64,000 nucleotides of DNA from UBA1724 sp963621575 (GCA_963621575.1 CAVFEH010000003.1:62001-126000), one strand, 5' to 3'. Shown: positions 26,721 to 38,519, counted from the stretch's first letter. Program-made: numbers and translations. The notes: generated from the sequence alone by a model not told the origin.

Positions 26721-27833
26721 TCAGGGACGGATGGTGGCGTCTCCCAGGATGACGGGACGGGGGATTTCCGCGTCGTCGTCGGATTCGTTGACGAAGACGA
26801 AGGCGGTGGCCTTCTTTTCCTGGAGGAGCTTCTGCGCCAGGGCCTCTCCGCCCACGAAGACAGCGGTGGAATATGCGTCGGAGCGCCAGCCGGAGGTGCA
26901 GATTGCGGTGACGGAGGAATATCTTCCCTGGCTGACGCGTCCGGAGGCGGGATCCAGGATGTGCCCCAGCGGGGAGTCGGAATAGGTGGAGATGGGGCGC
27001 AGGGAGTTGGAGCTGGTGCCCAGGCACTGTCCGTCCATGCCATCCAGGGTGCAGAGATCCTGTCCCAGGTGTTTGGGGCGCATGTCGGCCAGCACGCAGC
27101 GGTTCCGGTAGGGGTGGTCGGCGGGGAGCTTCTGACAGGTGTTCCCGCCCAGGCTGAGGTAGTAGCAGTCAACGCCCTCTTCTTGCAGAATCTCCTGGAG
27201 GCGGTCGAGGGCATAGCCCTTCGCCAGCCCGCCAAAGTCCACCAGAATGCCCGTGCGCTGCTTGGTCACGGTGTGGTTCTCCTCGTCCAGAGTCAGCAGC
27301 TCGAAACCCACGTGTTCCTTCACGGCAGCCAGGGAACGCTCCAGGGCCTCCCCCTGGAATTCCGGGCGCCCCGGGGATTCCGCCACCGTGCGCCAGAAGT
27401 GCATGAGTGGGCCGATGGTGACGTCAAAGACGCCGTCGGTCTCCTGGTAGGCATCCCGGGCAACCAGCAGGATCCGCCAGAATTCCCCGGAGACCTCCAC
27501 TGCGGTGCCCGCCTGCGCCTGGTTGAGCTTCGACAACTCGCTCTTGACGTCGAAGGCGTTCAGGGCATTGTGGAGGCCGAAGAGCATCTCGGAGCAGCGC
27601 CGGTAGGCCTGGTGGGTCTGGGGACGGCTTCCGAAGAGGACGATCCGGCAGTCCGTGTTGAAGACGCTGGTGAGGAAGTCGTACTGCCGGAAGGCCAGGT
27701 CGGGCTGCAGGACATCCTGGGAGGGCAGAGGCTCTCCCTGGGGGAGATTCCGGTGGAGGACGAAGGCCAGGGCGGCCATGAGCACCACCGCGGGCAGTGC
27801 GTGGAGGAGGATGCGACGGCAGGTCTTTGTCAT
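26721..27833 (-). CDS. apbE: FAD:protein FMN transferase
   Basis: A 370-residue membrane-anchored or lipoprotein-like enzyme that attaches FMN to threonine residues of target proteins such as Nqr/Rnf subunits, on the periplasmic face. An N-terminal hydrophobic helix (about residues 8-23) is followed by the ApbE core: ALNAFDVKSELSKLNQ, FDVTIGPLMHFWR, VDFGGLAKGYALDRL, YLSLGGNT, and WRSDAYSTAVFVGG. The start ATG 27833 lies directly before the hydrophobic anchor; the open frame continues upstream into ftsH. It is 31 bp downstream of ftsH and 61 bp upstream of mraY. No Nqr or Rnf genes are in the window. Confidence 0.93.
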   Translation of the reverse strand: MTKTCRRILLHALPAVVLMAALAFVLHRNLPQGEPLPSQDVLQPDLAFRQYDFLTSVFNTDCRIVLFGSRPQTHQAYRRCSEMLFGLHNALNAFDVKSELSKLNQAQAGTAVEVSGEFWRILLVARDAYQETDGVFDVTIGPLMHFWRTVAESPGRPEFQGEALERSLAAVKEHVGFELLTLDEENHTVTKQRTGILVDFGGLAKGYALDRLQEILQEEGVDCYYLSLGGNTCQKLPADHPYRNRCVLADMRPKHLGQDLCTLDGMDGQCLGTSSNSLRPISTYSDSPLGHILDPASGRVSQGRYSSVTAICTSGWRSDAYSTAVFVGGEALAQKLLQEKKATAFVFVNESDDDAEIPRPVILGDATIRP

Positions 27834-27864
27834 GGTGGAAGCGATGATTGGCACCGCAGGAGTG

Positions 27865-30060
<2,196 letters not shown>

Positions 30061-30566
30061 GAAAGTCGTATCGGGTCGGGGTCGTGGCGGTCTTTCCGTG
30101 CGTGTCCTGCGCGGGAGGCCGCCTGCGCGTACGGGCGTGCCCGTCGTGTGCGCGGGGGCGCGCGCGGAAAAAGCCGCCGCGGAGGGAGGCGTGTGTGCCT
30201 TTCCTTCGCTGGCGTTTTTCTGGCGCGTCGGTGGGTTGGCGCAATCCTTTCTGGACGGAGGCGGAATGCGCAGCTGTCGTGGGATGGGTGGCTTGTGGAG
30301 GGGAGAGTGTGTGGACGGCGCCCCCTGGCCCGCCGCGCGGGAGAGGGGGGAATAGGGATTCTCCCTGCGGCCTGGTGTCCGATGTGTCTGGAGACGGCTC
30401 TTCTTCCCCAGGGCATTCCCGGGAAAAAAGAACGCCTCCCCCGCGGAAATCCGGCGGGAGAGGCACATGGTTCCGCCCGGCGCCGGCCGCCGGAACCCTA
30501 GGACCGAGGCCTCCAAGGCCCGGTTCCCCTGCTTTGGTCCCCCGCTGGAAGAAAGGTCAATGGGGG
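30061..30566. other. Intergenic region between ftsH and the FHA gene
   Basis: About 500 bases with no supported coding frame on either strand. It holds a terminator for the minus-strand FHA transcript (30424-30464); the part nearer 30061 must contain the ftsH promoter, although no clear -35/-10 pair could be picked out in this GC-rich sequence. Confidence 0.6.
30424..30464 (-). terminator. Intrinsic terminator downstream of the FHA gene
   Basis: On the minus strand GCCTCTCCCGCC pairs with GCGGGGGAGGC around a short TTTCC-type loop (plus positions 30434-30464), then a run of six T (plus A at 30424-30429) follows after GTTC. It lies about 100 bases after the FHA stop codon. Confidence 0.75.
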
Positions 30567-31094
30567 CTACTTGAAGATGACGACGCCCAGCAGCACCAAG
30601 ACCAGGATGGCCAGGAGGATCACGATGATGTTCATGATCTTGCCGTGCTTCTGGTTGGGACGCAGGGTGGTGCCGCGCTTGCTGCCCAGGCGGCTGCCCA
30701 GGTTGCGCATGGTGGTCTTGTTGATTTCGCCGGTGTCCACGTCATCCAGGTCGATGACGGAGACCGTGCGGCTCTCTTCGCGGGCGCCCTCGATGTCGTC
30801 GAAGAGGATCTCCACATTGCCAATCTGGAAGATGTCGCCATTCTTCAGTTTGACGGCATTCCCGGGTTCCAGGAGCTGGTCGTTGACCTTGGAGCCGTTG
30901 GTGGATCCCAAGTCCTCGATGGCGTAGCTGCCGTCGTCGAGTTTGACAAGAGTGCAGTGGTGTCCGGAGACCGTGGGAGTGGAGATGCAGATGTCACAGT
31001 CATCGGCACGGCCGACGGTGTACTTTTCCTGGCTGAGGGAGAAGGAGGCGCCACGCATCTGGTCAGACAGGATGAAAAGCTTCGGAGTACCCAT
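30567..31094 (-). CDS. FHA-domain protein with C-terminal membrane anchor
   Basis: A 175-residue protein. The forkhead-associated domain (about residues 5-98) shows the standard phosphothreonine-binding motifs: YTVGRADDCDICI, SGHHC, and LGSTNGSKVN. After a basic linker, residues about 153-174 (IMNIIVILLAILVLVLLGVV) form a single C-terminal helix, so the FHA domain faces the cytosol as a tail-anchored protein. FHA proteins read Ser/Thr kinase phosphorylation; a Ser/Thr kinase gene lies at 41922-44699, which makes a functional link plausible but unproven. It is transcribed alone, with a terminator downstream. Confidence 0.92.
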   Translation of the reverse strand: MGTPKLFILSDQMRGASFSLSQEKYTVGRADDCDICISTPTVSGHHCTLVKLDDGSYAIEDLGSTNGSKVNDQLLEPGNAVKLKNGDIFQIGNVEILFDDIEGAREESRTVSVIDLDDVDTGEINKTTMRNLGSRLGSKRGTTLRPNQKHGKIMNIIVILLAILVLVLLGVVIFK

Positions 31095-31265
31095 ATGCCT
31101 TTTGTTTCGGATGGAGGATGGGATGCGCGGCGCGGGAGGGCATTTTCTCCGGTTGGCGGCACCGCCACCTCCTCCCTCCCCGCCACGCGCGGAGTCATGG
31201 AATTCAAGTCCAGGATGATACGGGCAAACTTTAACCCGTTTCCGTCCTTTTGCTAGAGAAACACG

Positions 31266-31292
31266 AAAAAAAAGCCGCCTGGCCTGCCCACG
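31266..31292 (-). terminator. Possible terminator after the carbohydrate block
   Basis: On the minus strand a GC-rich segment (plus 31274-31292) is followed by eight T (plus A at 31266-31273), directly after the CBM9-like gene. The stem is weak by eye, so this is a candidate only. Confidence 0.35.
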
Positions 31293-31301
31293 GGAGTGTC
31301 C

Positions 31302-31973
31302 TTACTGGAAAAGCAGGGTGCCGAAGAATTCCGGCTGGTGGAAATTCAGGGTGGGGATGCCCTGCCACGCCTGCCAGTACGGGTGCTCCAGATGGTCGCC
31401 GCAGCTGAAGAAGTTTGCCGTCCACCTCTGGCCAGAAAGATCCCCGAGGTCGCCCAGGAAGGCGGCGGGGACGGCCGGGGGGATCTGGAAGGCCATGGTC
31501 CAGGTGCAGGGAGCCTTCCGTTCCTCGGGCACCACTCCCAGGGAGCCCAGGGCGGGCATCAGGATGCCCAGCTCCTCGGGGAGCTGGACGTATTCCTGGA
31601 AGCCGTCTTCCGTGCGGACCCAGTCCGTGATGTAGGAGCTCAGTTTGGCGCCGCCGGCGCTCATCTCCAGATTGAGGTATCCCTTGCCGGGAAGGGGACG
31701 GAAGAAGAATTCCACGCAGGAGTCACAGCAGACGCACTCATTGAAGCGTCGGGCGCGGGCCAGGACGGCGCTGGCCTCCACATGGAAGATCCCGTAGAGA
31801 TTCCGTCCATCGTGGAGAAGCTTTGACTGGACCTTCGGTTGGAGGGGGGATTTTTCGCCCCACTGCCAATCCAGGGAGACAACATTCGCCGGTTTCCAGG
31901 CGGGGGAGTCCCAGCCGTCCGCCAAGGCGGGGATGGCTTCGGGGGCGACGCGTTTGACAAGAAGACTGTCCAT
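31302..31973 (-). CDS. CBM9-like carbohydrate-binding protein
   Basis: A 223-residue protein resembling the family-9-like carbohydrate-binding fold (DOMON-type beta sandwich). Supporting pattern: SKLLHDGRNLYGIFHVEA near the start, DSCVEFFFRPLPGKGYLNLE in the middle, WTMAFQIPPA and WTANFFSCGDHLEHPYWQAW near the end. An unusual CVCCDSC cluster lies around residue 80. There is no signal peptide, so it is either cytosolic or exported by an unseen route. It is last in the minus-strand glycoside hydrolase block, 30 bp after the GH2 gene, so it may bind the same sugar. Stand-alone CBM9-like proteins are common beside glycosidases. Confidence 0.75.
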   Translation of the reverse strand: MDSLLVKRVAPEAIPALADGWDSPAWKPANVVSLDWQWGEKSPLQPKVQSKLLHDGRNLYGIFHVEASAVLARARRFNECVCCDSCVEFFFRPLPGKGYLNLEMSAGGAKLSSYITDWVRTEDGFQEYVQLPEELGILMPALGSLGVVPEERKAPCTWTMAFQIPPAVPAAFLGDLGDLSGQRWTANFFSCGDHLEHPYWQAWQGIPTLNFHQPEFFGTLLFQ

Positions 31974-32003
31974 TGCTGCGCTTCGGTTGCTAGGGAAAAG
32001 CGG

Positions 32004-34385
32004 TTAGTCGATCTTCCGGAGGTCCAGATTCGCCTCTTCCCAGAAGAGGGTGTCTTCCACCAGCTTGTTGTCCAATTCCCAGAAGTGGTTCATGGTGTCT
32101 TCCTTGCTGGGACCCTTTTTCCTGGTCTCCTCCAGGTATGAGCGGAAGGCGGCGGGCTCGATGGCGCAGCCCGTCTCGGCCAGCAGGGGCAGGTTCGCCA
32201 GGAGCGCGGCGGAGAAGTTCCGGACCACGCAGTCCTCGGCGGGGGCGTCCAGGGAGAGGTTCAGGGTGCAGACCACCAGGGTGCCCCTGCCCACCTTCAC
32301 GGAGAAGAGGTGGCTGAAGTTGCGCAAAGTGTCGCCGTCAATGAAGGTCTTCACATGGAAGACCAGGCCCTTCATGCGGTCGCGCACCGGCTTGTCCACG
32401 CCCCAGATCCACTCGGTGACCTTTCCGGGGAAGGTGTCCAGGTTGATCTTGTAGGCGTCGTGGAGGAGGCTCTCCATGCGCAGGTCGAAGAATTCGCAGC
32501 CGCCCAGGGCCTCCCGGAGGGGCGCGCTTTCGATGACGCCGCCCAAGTCGCTGCCGCGGTCCCAGATGCAGGGCTTGCAGTGTTCCCGTGCGCCTGGGAA
32601 GAAGAAGTCGCTTTGTCCCTTGACGGGTGCCTTGGGGAGGGTGAGCAGGACGGTCTTTCCGTCCTCCAGGGCTTGCAGGAGCGCTTCGTCGAAGGAGCCG
32701 GTGACCAGGGTGTTTGCAGGGATGGCGGGGAGTTCGGGCTTGGGGAATCCCCAGAGGGGCCATTCGTTTTTCAGCTCCAGGCCGTCGGGGGTCTGGAAGA
32801 GAGCGGCCAGGGTCAGGGTCTTGGCGGGGCCGTCGGGGAATGCGACCTGGATCTCGGCCAGCTGCTGGAGTCCGCCAACCAGGGAGAACTTCTCGCCGTG
32901 GAAGAGGGTCTCCACAGTGCCGTCGGGGTAGGCCAGGGTGACGGTCAGAGCGCCCACCCGCTGGGGCTCGGGGAGGAAGTCGGAGACGTGGAGCGTGGCC
33001 CTCAGGCCCTCGCTCCAGTAGAATGCGGTCTTCTCCGCCTGCAGCAGCAGCGCGGCATTGCCGTTGAACTGCCGCATCCATTCGGCGGGGATGAATTTGT
33101 CGTCGTCAAAGCAGTCCACGATGCCATTCTTGTTTTCGTATTTGAGGCAATCGGCGAACTGGAGCATTTCGAAGCCGCAGAGAGCGGAGAAGCGGCAGGC
33201 TTCCAGATACTGCTTGAGGCAGGCCATCTTGAAGTGCTCGGAGGCCTTCACCATGCGGGGGAAGCGGGGCAACAGTCCCTTTCGCTCAATGAGCTCCGGC
33301 AGCTCGTCCAGAAAGCGCGGTCGCTGGATGTCATTGGCTTTCAGATATTCGGGGCCTACACGCCTGCAGAAGTCATCGAATTTCTTTCGGAGGGCGTAGT
33401 AGTCGGGGACCTCGATGTAGTGGACGGCCTCGTGGGCCAGGGTGGGGCGCACGGGGGTCACATTCCGGTGGACGGTGGCCTGGCAACGGCCGTTTTTGGT
33501 GACGGTGTCGAAGGGGACTTGGTAGGTGGAGCCGTTGATGAGCCAGGGGTCCTCCACGTGGAACATGTTCTTGTGGACGCCGTAGGGGAAGAAGTAGGCG
33601 ATGTGCTGGGAGAAGATATCGGCGCTGGTGCGGTCGTATTCGCCCCATCCGGAGTTGTCAATGATGAGTTTTCCGGGGGCCAGGCGGCGGCCTTCCTCAT
33701 AGAGGGCGTGGACCTGTGGCACTTGGCCGGAGTTGTGCATCTCGTTGCCGATGCAGAAGATGGCCATGGAGGGGCAGTTCCGGTATTTCTTCAGGGTCTC
33801 GGTCCAGGTGCTCTGGTCCATGGACAACCCAATCTTCTCGCCTTTCTCGTTGCGGTCGTAGGCGAAGCCGATCTCCGCGTGGATCAGGATGCCCTCCCGG
33901 TCGGCGGCATCCACGAATTCCGGCCAGGGGATGGTGGAGTGGAAGCGCACCAGGTTGAAGCCGTATTTCTTGGCCTGGCGGATGTATTTGACGGCGGCGT
34001 CAAAGAGGCTCCCCCCGGTCATGTTGGGGTGGTCGTGGGCGGTGATGCCACGGATCACGCCGCGGAAGTACATGGGCGCGCCATTGAACAGCACCGCCTT
34101 GTTCTGGAAGCCCGCGATCTCGCAGTAGCCGAAACGCTGGTCTATGCCGCCATCGGCGACGAAGCGGTAGAGGACGGGGGTGTCGGGGGACCAGCAGTAG
34201 AGCTGCGACGCGTCCAGGCGCATGCGCCAGAGGCCATCCCCAAGGTTCTCCCGGGAGAGTACGGGTGCGGCGACTTCCTCGCCCTCCAGGGTGAGGATGC
34301 GGGGGGTTTCCAGGGGGGCGGGGGCCTCGGCCAGGAGGATTCCACTGTCGATTTGGCAGTGGAGGTAGAGTTCTTTGATGTCCAT
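32004..34385 (-). CDS. GH2-family glycoside hydrolase lacking the N-terminal sugar-binding domain
   Basis: A 793-residue protein. It starts in the immunoglobulin-like domain (residues about 1-100; YCWSPDTPVLYRF, FGYCEIAGFQNKAVLFNG), then enters the TIM barrel with FRGVIRGITAHDHPNM, GFNLVRFHSTIPWPEFVD, and IFCIGNEMHN holding the acid/base pair Asn214-Glu215. The jelly-roll domain usually in front is missing. A second half (about 480-793) has no recognised domain. Family members cleave beta-galactosides, glucuronides or mannosides. ATG 34385 is chosen over an in-frame TTG 34400. No signal peptide is present. It lies between psd and the CBM9-like gene. Confidence 0.8.
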   Translation of the reverse strand: MDIKELYLHCQIDSGILLAEAPAPLETPRILTLEGEEVAAPVLSRENLGDGLWRMRLDASQLYCWSPDTPVLYRFVADGGIDQRFGYCEIAGFQNKAVLFNGAPMYFRGVIRGITAHDHPNMTGGSLFDAAVKYIRQAKKYGFNLVRFHSTIPWPEFVDAADREGILIHAEIGFAYDRNEKGEKIGLSMDQSTWTETLKKYRNCPSMAIFCIGNEMHNSGQVPQVHALYEEGRRLAPGKLIIDNSGWGEYDRTSADIFSQHIAYFFPYGVHKNMFHVEDPWLINGSTYQVPFDTVTKNGRCQATVHRNVTPVRPTLAHEAVHYIEVPDYYALRKKFDDFCRRVGPEYLKANDIQRPRFLDELPELIERKGLLPRFPRMVKASEHFKMACLKQYLEACRFSALCGFEMLQFADCLKYENKNGIVDCFDDDKFIPAEWMRQFNGNAALLLQAEKTAFYWSEGLRATLHVSDFLPEPQRVGALTVTLAYPDGTVETLFHGEKFSLVGGLQQLAEIQVAFPDGPAKTLTLAALFQTPDGLELKNEWPLWGFPKPELPAIPANTLVTGSFDEALLQALEDGKTVLLTLPKAPVKGQSDFFFPGAREHCKPCIWDRGSDLGGVIESAPLREALGGCEFFDLRMESLLHDAYKINLDTFPGKVTEWIWGVDKPVRDRMKGLVFHVKTFIDGDTLRNFSHLFSVKVGRGTLVVCTLNLSLDAPAEDCVVRNFSAALLANLPLLAETGCAIEPAAFRSYLEETRKKGPSKEDTMNHFWELDNKLVEDTLFWEEANLDLRKID

Positions 34386-34433
34386 AGATGCCGGCTTCAA
34401 GGGGAAGGGGGAAGGTATGTGGATTGTGTTCTT

Positions 34434-35342
34434 TTATCGCAGCCAGGTGCCGATGGCGGAGTTTGTCTTCACCAGGGTTTCCACGCCCTGGGCGCTCTGC
34501 TCCAGGATGTCCTGGTCGAAGCGGACTCGTCCGGGGGGGAAGACGAGGATGACGGTGGAGCCGCCGAATGCGAAGAATCCGGCCTGGACGCCCCGGAAGA
34601 ACTCCATGTCCTTTTCGTCGGCGTAGTCGTTGATGGAGGCCACGCCGAAGGCGCCCACGGCGAACATGGCGGTGCGGCCGCCATGCTTCAGGTCCAGGAT
34701 GCGGCAGGTGCGGTAGTTTTCCGTGAAGACTTTGAACCCCTGCTCCAGGGCGATGGGGTTCACGGAGTGATATTTCCCGAAGGTGGTCCAGTACTCTTTC
34801 TGGATGCCGTCATCGGGGAAGTGATATCGGTGGTAGTCTGCGGGGCAGAGCCGGCAGAGGGCCAGGGCGCCGCCATCGAAAGAGCGCGCGTATTGGCTGC
34901 CCTGGGGGCCCAGGAGCTCCTCCACGGAATACGGAGTGCCCTTCACGGGGACCACCATGCCCGCAGGCAATTCGGGGTATACGGTGAGCCGGCAGTCGGC
35001 GGGGGAGGGGATCCGCGAGGGATCCTCGGGGAGCGGCCGTGCGCCGGGCTTGAGCTCCCGGCTGAAGAAGTCGTTGAAGCAGCGGAAGCCGCCCTGGGGC
35101 ACCTCCGCCTCGTCCAGGTCGATGCCAAGCTCCTTGACGGCGGGCGCAATGCGGCTGGCAGAGCAGGGGCGGTCCAGGTACCACCCCATCAGCCGGGAGG
35201 CAAGGGCGCAGGAGAAGAGCGGCCACTGCAGTGCCCCCCGGATGGGGGACTCGTAGGCCAGGCGGAGCCATCGGTCGCCAAGGACCGTCTCCGTCTCGAG
35301 ACGGCCCGTGGCGCGGTTGTAGCAGCGGATCTGCGGAGACAT
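34434..35342 (-). CDS. psd: Phosphatidylserine decarboxylase
   Basis: A 302-residue inner-membrane-associated enzyme that makes phosphatidylethanolamine. Family stretches: FNDFFSRELKPGARPL, SPADCRLTVYPE, VKGTPYSVEELLG, CPADYHRYHFPDDG, and the C-terminal FFAFGGSTVILVFPPGRV. The GGST motif is the self-cleavage site that creates the pyruvoyl group at Ser. Length agrees with the large bacterial form. ATG 35342 has GGAG upstream; the frame continues upstream into the GH106 gene without resemblance. Its position between GH106-like and GH2 genes, 20 and 48 bp away, is odd because no other lipid gene is nearby. Confidence 0.94.
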   Translation of the reverse strand: MSPQIRCYNRATGRLETETVLGDRWLRLAYESPIRGALQWPLFSCALASRLMGWYLDRPCSASRIAPAVKELGIDLDEAEVPQGGFRCFNDFFSRELKPGARPLPEDPSRIPSPADCRLTVYPELPAGMVVPVKGTPYSVEELLGPQGSQYARSFDGGALALCRLCPADYHRYHFPDDGIQKEYWTTFGKYHSVNPIALEQGFKVFTENYRTCRILDLKHGGRTAMFAVGAFGVASINDYADEKDMEFFRGVQAGFFAFGGSTVILVFPPGRVRFDQDILEQSAQGVETLVKTNSAIGTWLR

Positions 35343-35362
35343 GGAGGTTTCTCCGGGATGCG

Positions 35363-38300
35363 CTACAGGCTGACGCCGTGGCGGTAGAAGCAGTATCCGT
35401 CGTTCCAGGGTGCGGCGTTTCCAATGGTGAAGGGGCCGCCGGGGGTCTTGAAGAAGTGCCATGGACCCACGGCATGGGGATCTCCCTCCTCCAGGTGGTG
35501 GGGCCCCAGCATGTTGCGCAGGGAGGTGACCAGCGTGGCCTTCAGGTGGTTTTCGCCGGCCTTCAGCCACTCCGCCGGGATCTCCGCACGGTAGTCGGGA
35601 CGGGTGAGCACCGCCAGATGCCTGCCATTCCATTCCAGATCCAGCACGCTCCCGTAGAGTTGCCGGAATTCAATGGCGCGTGGCTTGGCGATGTCCTCCG
35701 CGGTGAGGGTCACGGTCTGCTCCAGGGTGACATCGCCCGCGAAGAAGGGCAGCCCCTGCTCCTGCAGACGGTCGCCCGGCACGTTCTCCCGATTGAGGTC
35801 GCCCAGGACGAAGGTGCCATGGTAGCGGCAGGAATCGTCGGTGAGCTCCTGCCAGACGCCGTCGGTGTGGACGCCGAAGAGCCCGGCCACGTAGATGGCT
35901 TCCACTTCGCTGTCGGGGGAGAACTTGTTGCGCTCGGATTCGAAGATCTTTGCGGCGCGGAGGCATTCGAAGGTCTCGGGGGACTGGTGGAAGACGCCCT
36001 CCAGGCGCACCACATTGCGGCCTTTCTTCACGAACGCGGTGATGCTGATGCGCTCGAAGGCGGGATCCGCGAAGTATCCATGGGACTGGGGGGAGACCTC
36101 CTTGCCATTGACGAAGATTCGCTTCCGACGGGGGCTTTCCACCAGCAGGTCCAGAGGCATGGGGAGGTTGTAGTCGTCGCCGATCTCGAAGTCGTACTCC
36201 AGCACCAGCTCCTGGTTCTCCTTCTCCCTGGCCAGCAGGGCGTCCTGGATGGTGAGCACGTATTCCCTGGCGAAGAGCTCCTCGCCGTCCACGACGCAGC
36301 GGCAGTGGTCCAGGGTGAGGAGGTTCTCGCTGCACATGCCGAGGTGCCAGTTGTTGGAGAGCTTCAGGGGCTCTGCAGGGGCCTTGGCGGCTGGGGCGGC
36401 GGGCACCGCGTGGGAGCGGGAGAGCAGCACCAGGTCGCCCGCCGCGGGGAAACGGTGGCGCACCAGGCAGGTCTTGCCGTCCGTGGTGTGGGCCACGGGA
36501 CGGATCTCGCCCGTGTGTGTGTCGTATTCCTCAACGCCTGCGCCGGGCACGGAGACCAGCGCCTCCACCGCCTGGAAGCGCCCGTTGTTCACGAAGTAGT
36601 GCAGGTCTGCGGGCTTGCCGTCGAAGTCGTCGAAGTGCCGCGTGGTGCAGTTGATCTGGGCGGCGTCCTGTCCTTCGGCGTTCAGCACACGGACGGGTCG
36701 CAGGGCCTCGGGGATGGCCTGGACCAGCTCGTCCATGGTGTCGAACCAGGTGGCCAGCCCCTGGAATTCCCGGGCCTTCCCGCTGGGCTCTCCGTCCAGG
36801 CAGAAGGGCAATTCCTCCAGGTCGTTGCGCAACCCCAGGAGGGTGCCGCCCTGACGGACGAACTGTGCCAGGAGATTGGCCTGGAAGGTGGTGAGGGTGT
36901 TGAGCTTGGGCAGAATCACCAGGTCGTAGGACTGCTCGCCGATGATCAGATGGCCATTCTCCACCTTTGCGTGGCGCTCCATGATGATTTCATCCCCGTA
37001 GTGGTGGTTCACGTGGTGGGCTTCCAGTCCGTCGGTGACCTTCTTGAATTCCTGCTCGTAGAGGGAGAGCGCGCCGTTGGCGTTGTCGTTGAAGCACATC
37101 TGCGCGGTGGACTGGGGGTGCATGACCAGCACGCGGTAGTGCACGTCTCCGGCGGCCATGAGCGTGCCGACGCGGGAGACGTAGTCATTGAAGGGACGGT
37201 AGTAGGGCCACCAGGGTTGATGCCGGAAGAGGCTGGCGGGGTAGTCGCGCTTGCGCAGGCCGCGGAGGCTGTATCCCTCCAGGTGCTGGCAGACCAGATT
37301 GACGCCGTGGACCATCTGCCACTGTACGAGCCACTGGAGGTCGGCGAAGGAGACCGCCCATCCGCAGAGGGCGAAGGTCTCGGAGAGGATCTGCCGCTTC
37401 CCGGTCTGCGCGGCGACGCTGAAGAGCTGCAGGGGCAGGGTGACCCAGGTGAGATCCCGGCAGAGGATGTCCATTCCGGGAATGTGGAAATACTCGTAGT
37501 GGGGCATGCAGGCGCCGTTGGAGGTGAGCTGGAAGAGGAGGGTCTCCTCCAGCACGAGGTGTCCGGTCAGCTCCCACTTGTGCTCCTCGCACCAGTCGTG
37601 GATCTGCTTCATGAAGTTCTTCGAGAAGAGCTCGGTGACCGTGCGCCAGAAGCGATAGCGGGTGCGCCGGTAGTCCTTTCCCCACTCGCGGAAGAGCTGT
37701 GGCAGGCGGGGGCGCAGCTCTTCGTGGAAGCGCGTGCGGTACTCCTCCTCCAGGATCAGGGACCAGGGGGTGCCGTTGCGGGAGATCTGGGGCTCGTCGG
37801 TGAAGAAGCCCCGCATGGCGGCGCGCTCCCCGGGAGTCAGGGCGTCGAAGTATTTCTGGTGGGTGCAATGCAGAAATTCCGCGATGACGCGTCCGTCCAG
37901 GGTGTCCACGTAATAGGGATTCACCTCGTAGTGGCAGACCAGGAAGGCGGTCTTTCCGGGGAGCGTGGCCCCCTCGGGGAACATGTGGCCCTCTTCGTCG
38001 TAGACGGCGATGCGGTTCTCCACGGCCTCCGCCTCGGCGGCGCTGTAGACCATCTTGATGCGCAGGTACTTCTGCTGGTAGAAGACGCCCAGGCCATTCA
38101 CCTGGCCGCCGCCGAAGCCGCTGGGCCAGCCATTCTCGTCGTAGGCCCATGCATTCATGCCGCGCTTCTTCGCTTCGTCAATGCAGGCCTTCGTGATTTG
38201 GAACCAGTCTTTGGAGAGGTACTCGGTGTGGAGCCCCCCGCGGGCGTGCATGAAGAATCCGCCGATGCCCTGTTCGTCCATGAGCCGGATTTGGGTGCGG

Positions 38301-38392
38301 CATTCATTTTCCTCCAGTTTGTCGTTCCAGCTCCAGAAGGGCACGGGGCGCTGTCGGGAGGCGGGGGTCTTGGCTTGTTCGAAGATGGTCAT
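35363..38392 (-). CDS. GH106-like glycoside hydrolase (alpha-L-rhamnosidase type)
   Basis: A 1009-residue protein. The N-terminal region PFWSWNDKLEENECRTQIRL, GIGGFFMHARGGLHTEYLS and WAYDENGWPSGFGGGQVNG is typical of the GH106-like family found in gut anaerobes and Lentisphaerota. FFTDEPQISRNGTPW and HLVLEETLLFQLTSNG follow in the barrel, with several Glu/Asp candidates for catalysis. The C-terminal third is beta-rich (IFVNGKEVSPQSHGYFADPA, AEWLKAGENHLKATLVTSL) and resembles sugar-binding sandwiches. No signal peptide is visible, so it may act on imported oligosaccharides. It heads psd, GH2 and CBM9 genes and is 127 bp from the upstream gene. Confidence 0.8.
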   Translation of the reverse strand: MTIFEQAKTPASRQRPVPFWSWNDKLEENECRTQIRLMDEQGIGGFFMHARGGLHTEYLSKDWFQITKACIDEAKKRGMNAWAYDENGWPSGFGGGQVNGLGVFYQQKYLRIKMVYSAAEAEAVENRIAVYDEEGHMFPEGATLPGKTAFLVCHYEVNPYYVDTLDGRVIAEFLHCTHQKYFDALTPGERAAMRGFFTDEPQISRNGTPWSLILEEEYRTRFHEELRPRLPQLFREWGKDYRRTRYRFWRTVTELFSKNFMKQIHDWCEEHKWELTGHLVLEETLLFQLTSNGACMPHYEYFHIPGMDILCRDLTWVTLPLQLFSVAAQTGKRQILSETFALCGWAVSFADLQWLVQWQMVHGVNLVCQHLEGYSLRGLRKRDYPASLFRHQPWWPYYRPFNDYVSRVGTLMAAGDVHYRVLVMHPQSTAQMCFNDNANGALSLYEQEFKKVTDGLEAHHVNHHYGDEIIMERHAKVENGHLIIGEQSYDLVILPKLNTLTTFQANLLAQFVRQGGTLLGLRNDLEELPFCLDGEPSGKAREFQGLATWFDTMDELVQAIPEALRPVRVLNAEGQDAAQINCTTRHFDDFDGKPADLHYFVNNGRFQAVEALVSVPGAGVEEYDTHTGEIRPVAHTTDGKTCLVRHRFPAAGDLVLLSRSHAVPAAPAAKAPAEPLKLSNNWHLGMCSENLLTLDHCRCVVDGEELFAREYVLTIQDALLAREKENQELVLEYDFEIGDDYNLPMPLDLLVESPRRKRIFVNGKEVSPQSHGYFADPAFERISITAFVKKGRNVVRLEGVFHQSPETFECLRAAKIFESERNKFSPDSEVEAIYVAGLFGVHTDGVWQELTDDSCRYHGTFVLGDLNRENVPGDRLQEQGLPFFAGDVTLEQTVTLTAEDIAKPRAIEFRQLYGSVLDLEWNGRHLAVLTRPDYRAEIPAEWLKAGENHLKATLVTSLRNMLGPHHLEEGDPHAVGPWHFFKTPGGPFTIGNAAPWNDGYCFYRHGVSL

Positions 38393-38519
38393 GAGAGGAG
38401 GGTGGGAGGGGCTGGTTTTCAGGGGGGAAGGATGTGCCGCATAATGTATTTCCTCCCGCCTGGGGCACGGGGGCGGCGGCGGCGTTTCGGGAGGGCGTTT
38501 CCGGATGGGCGCCCGGAGG

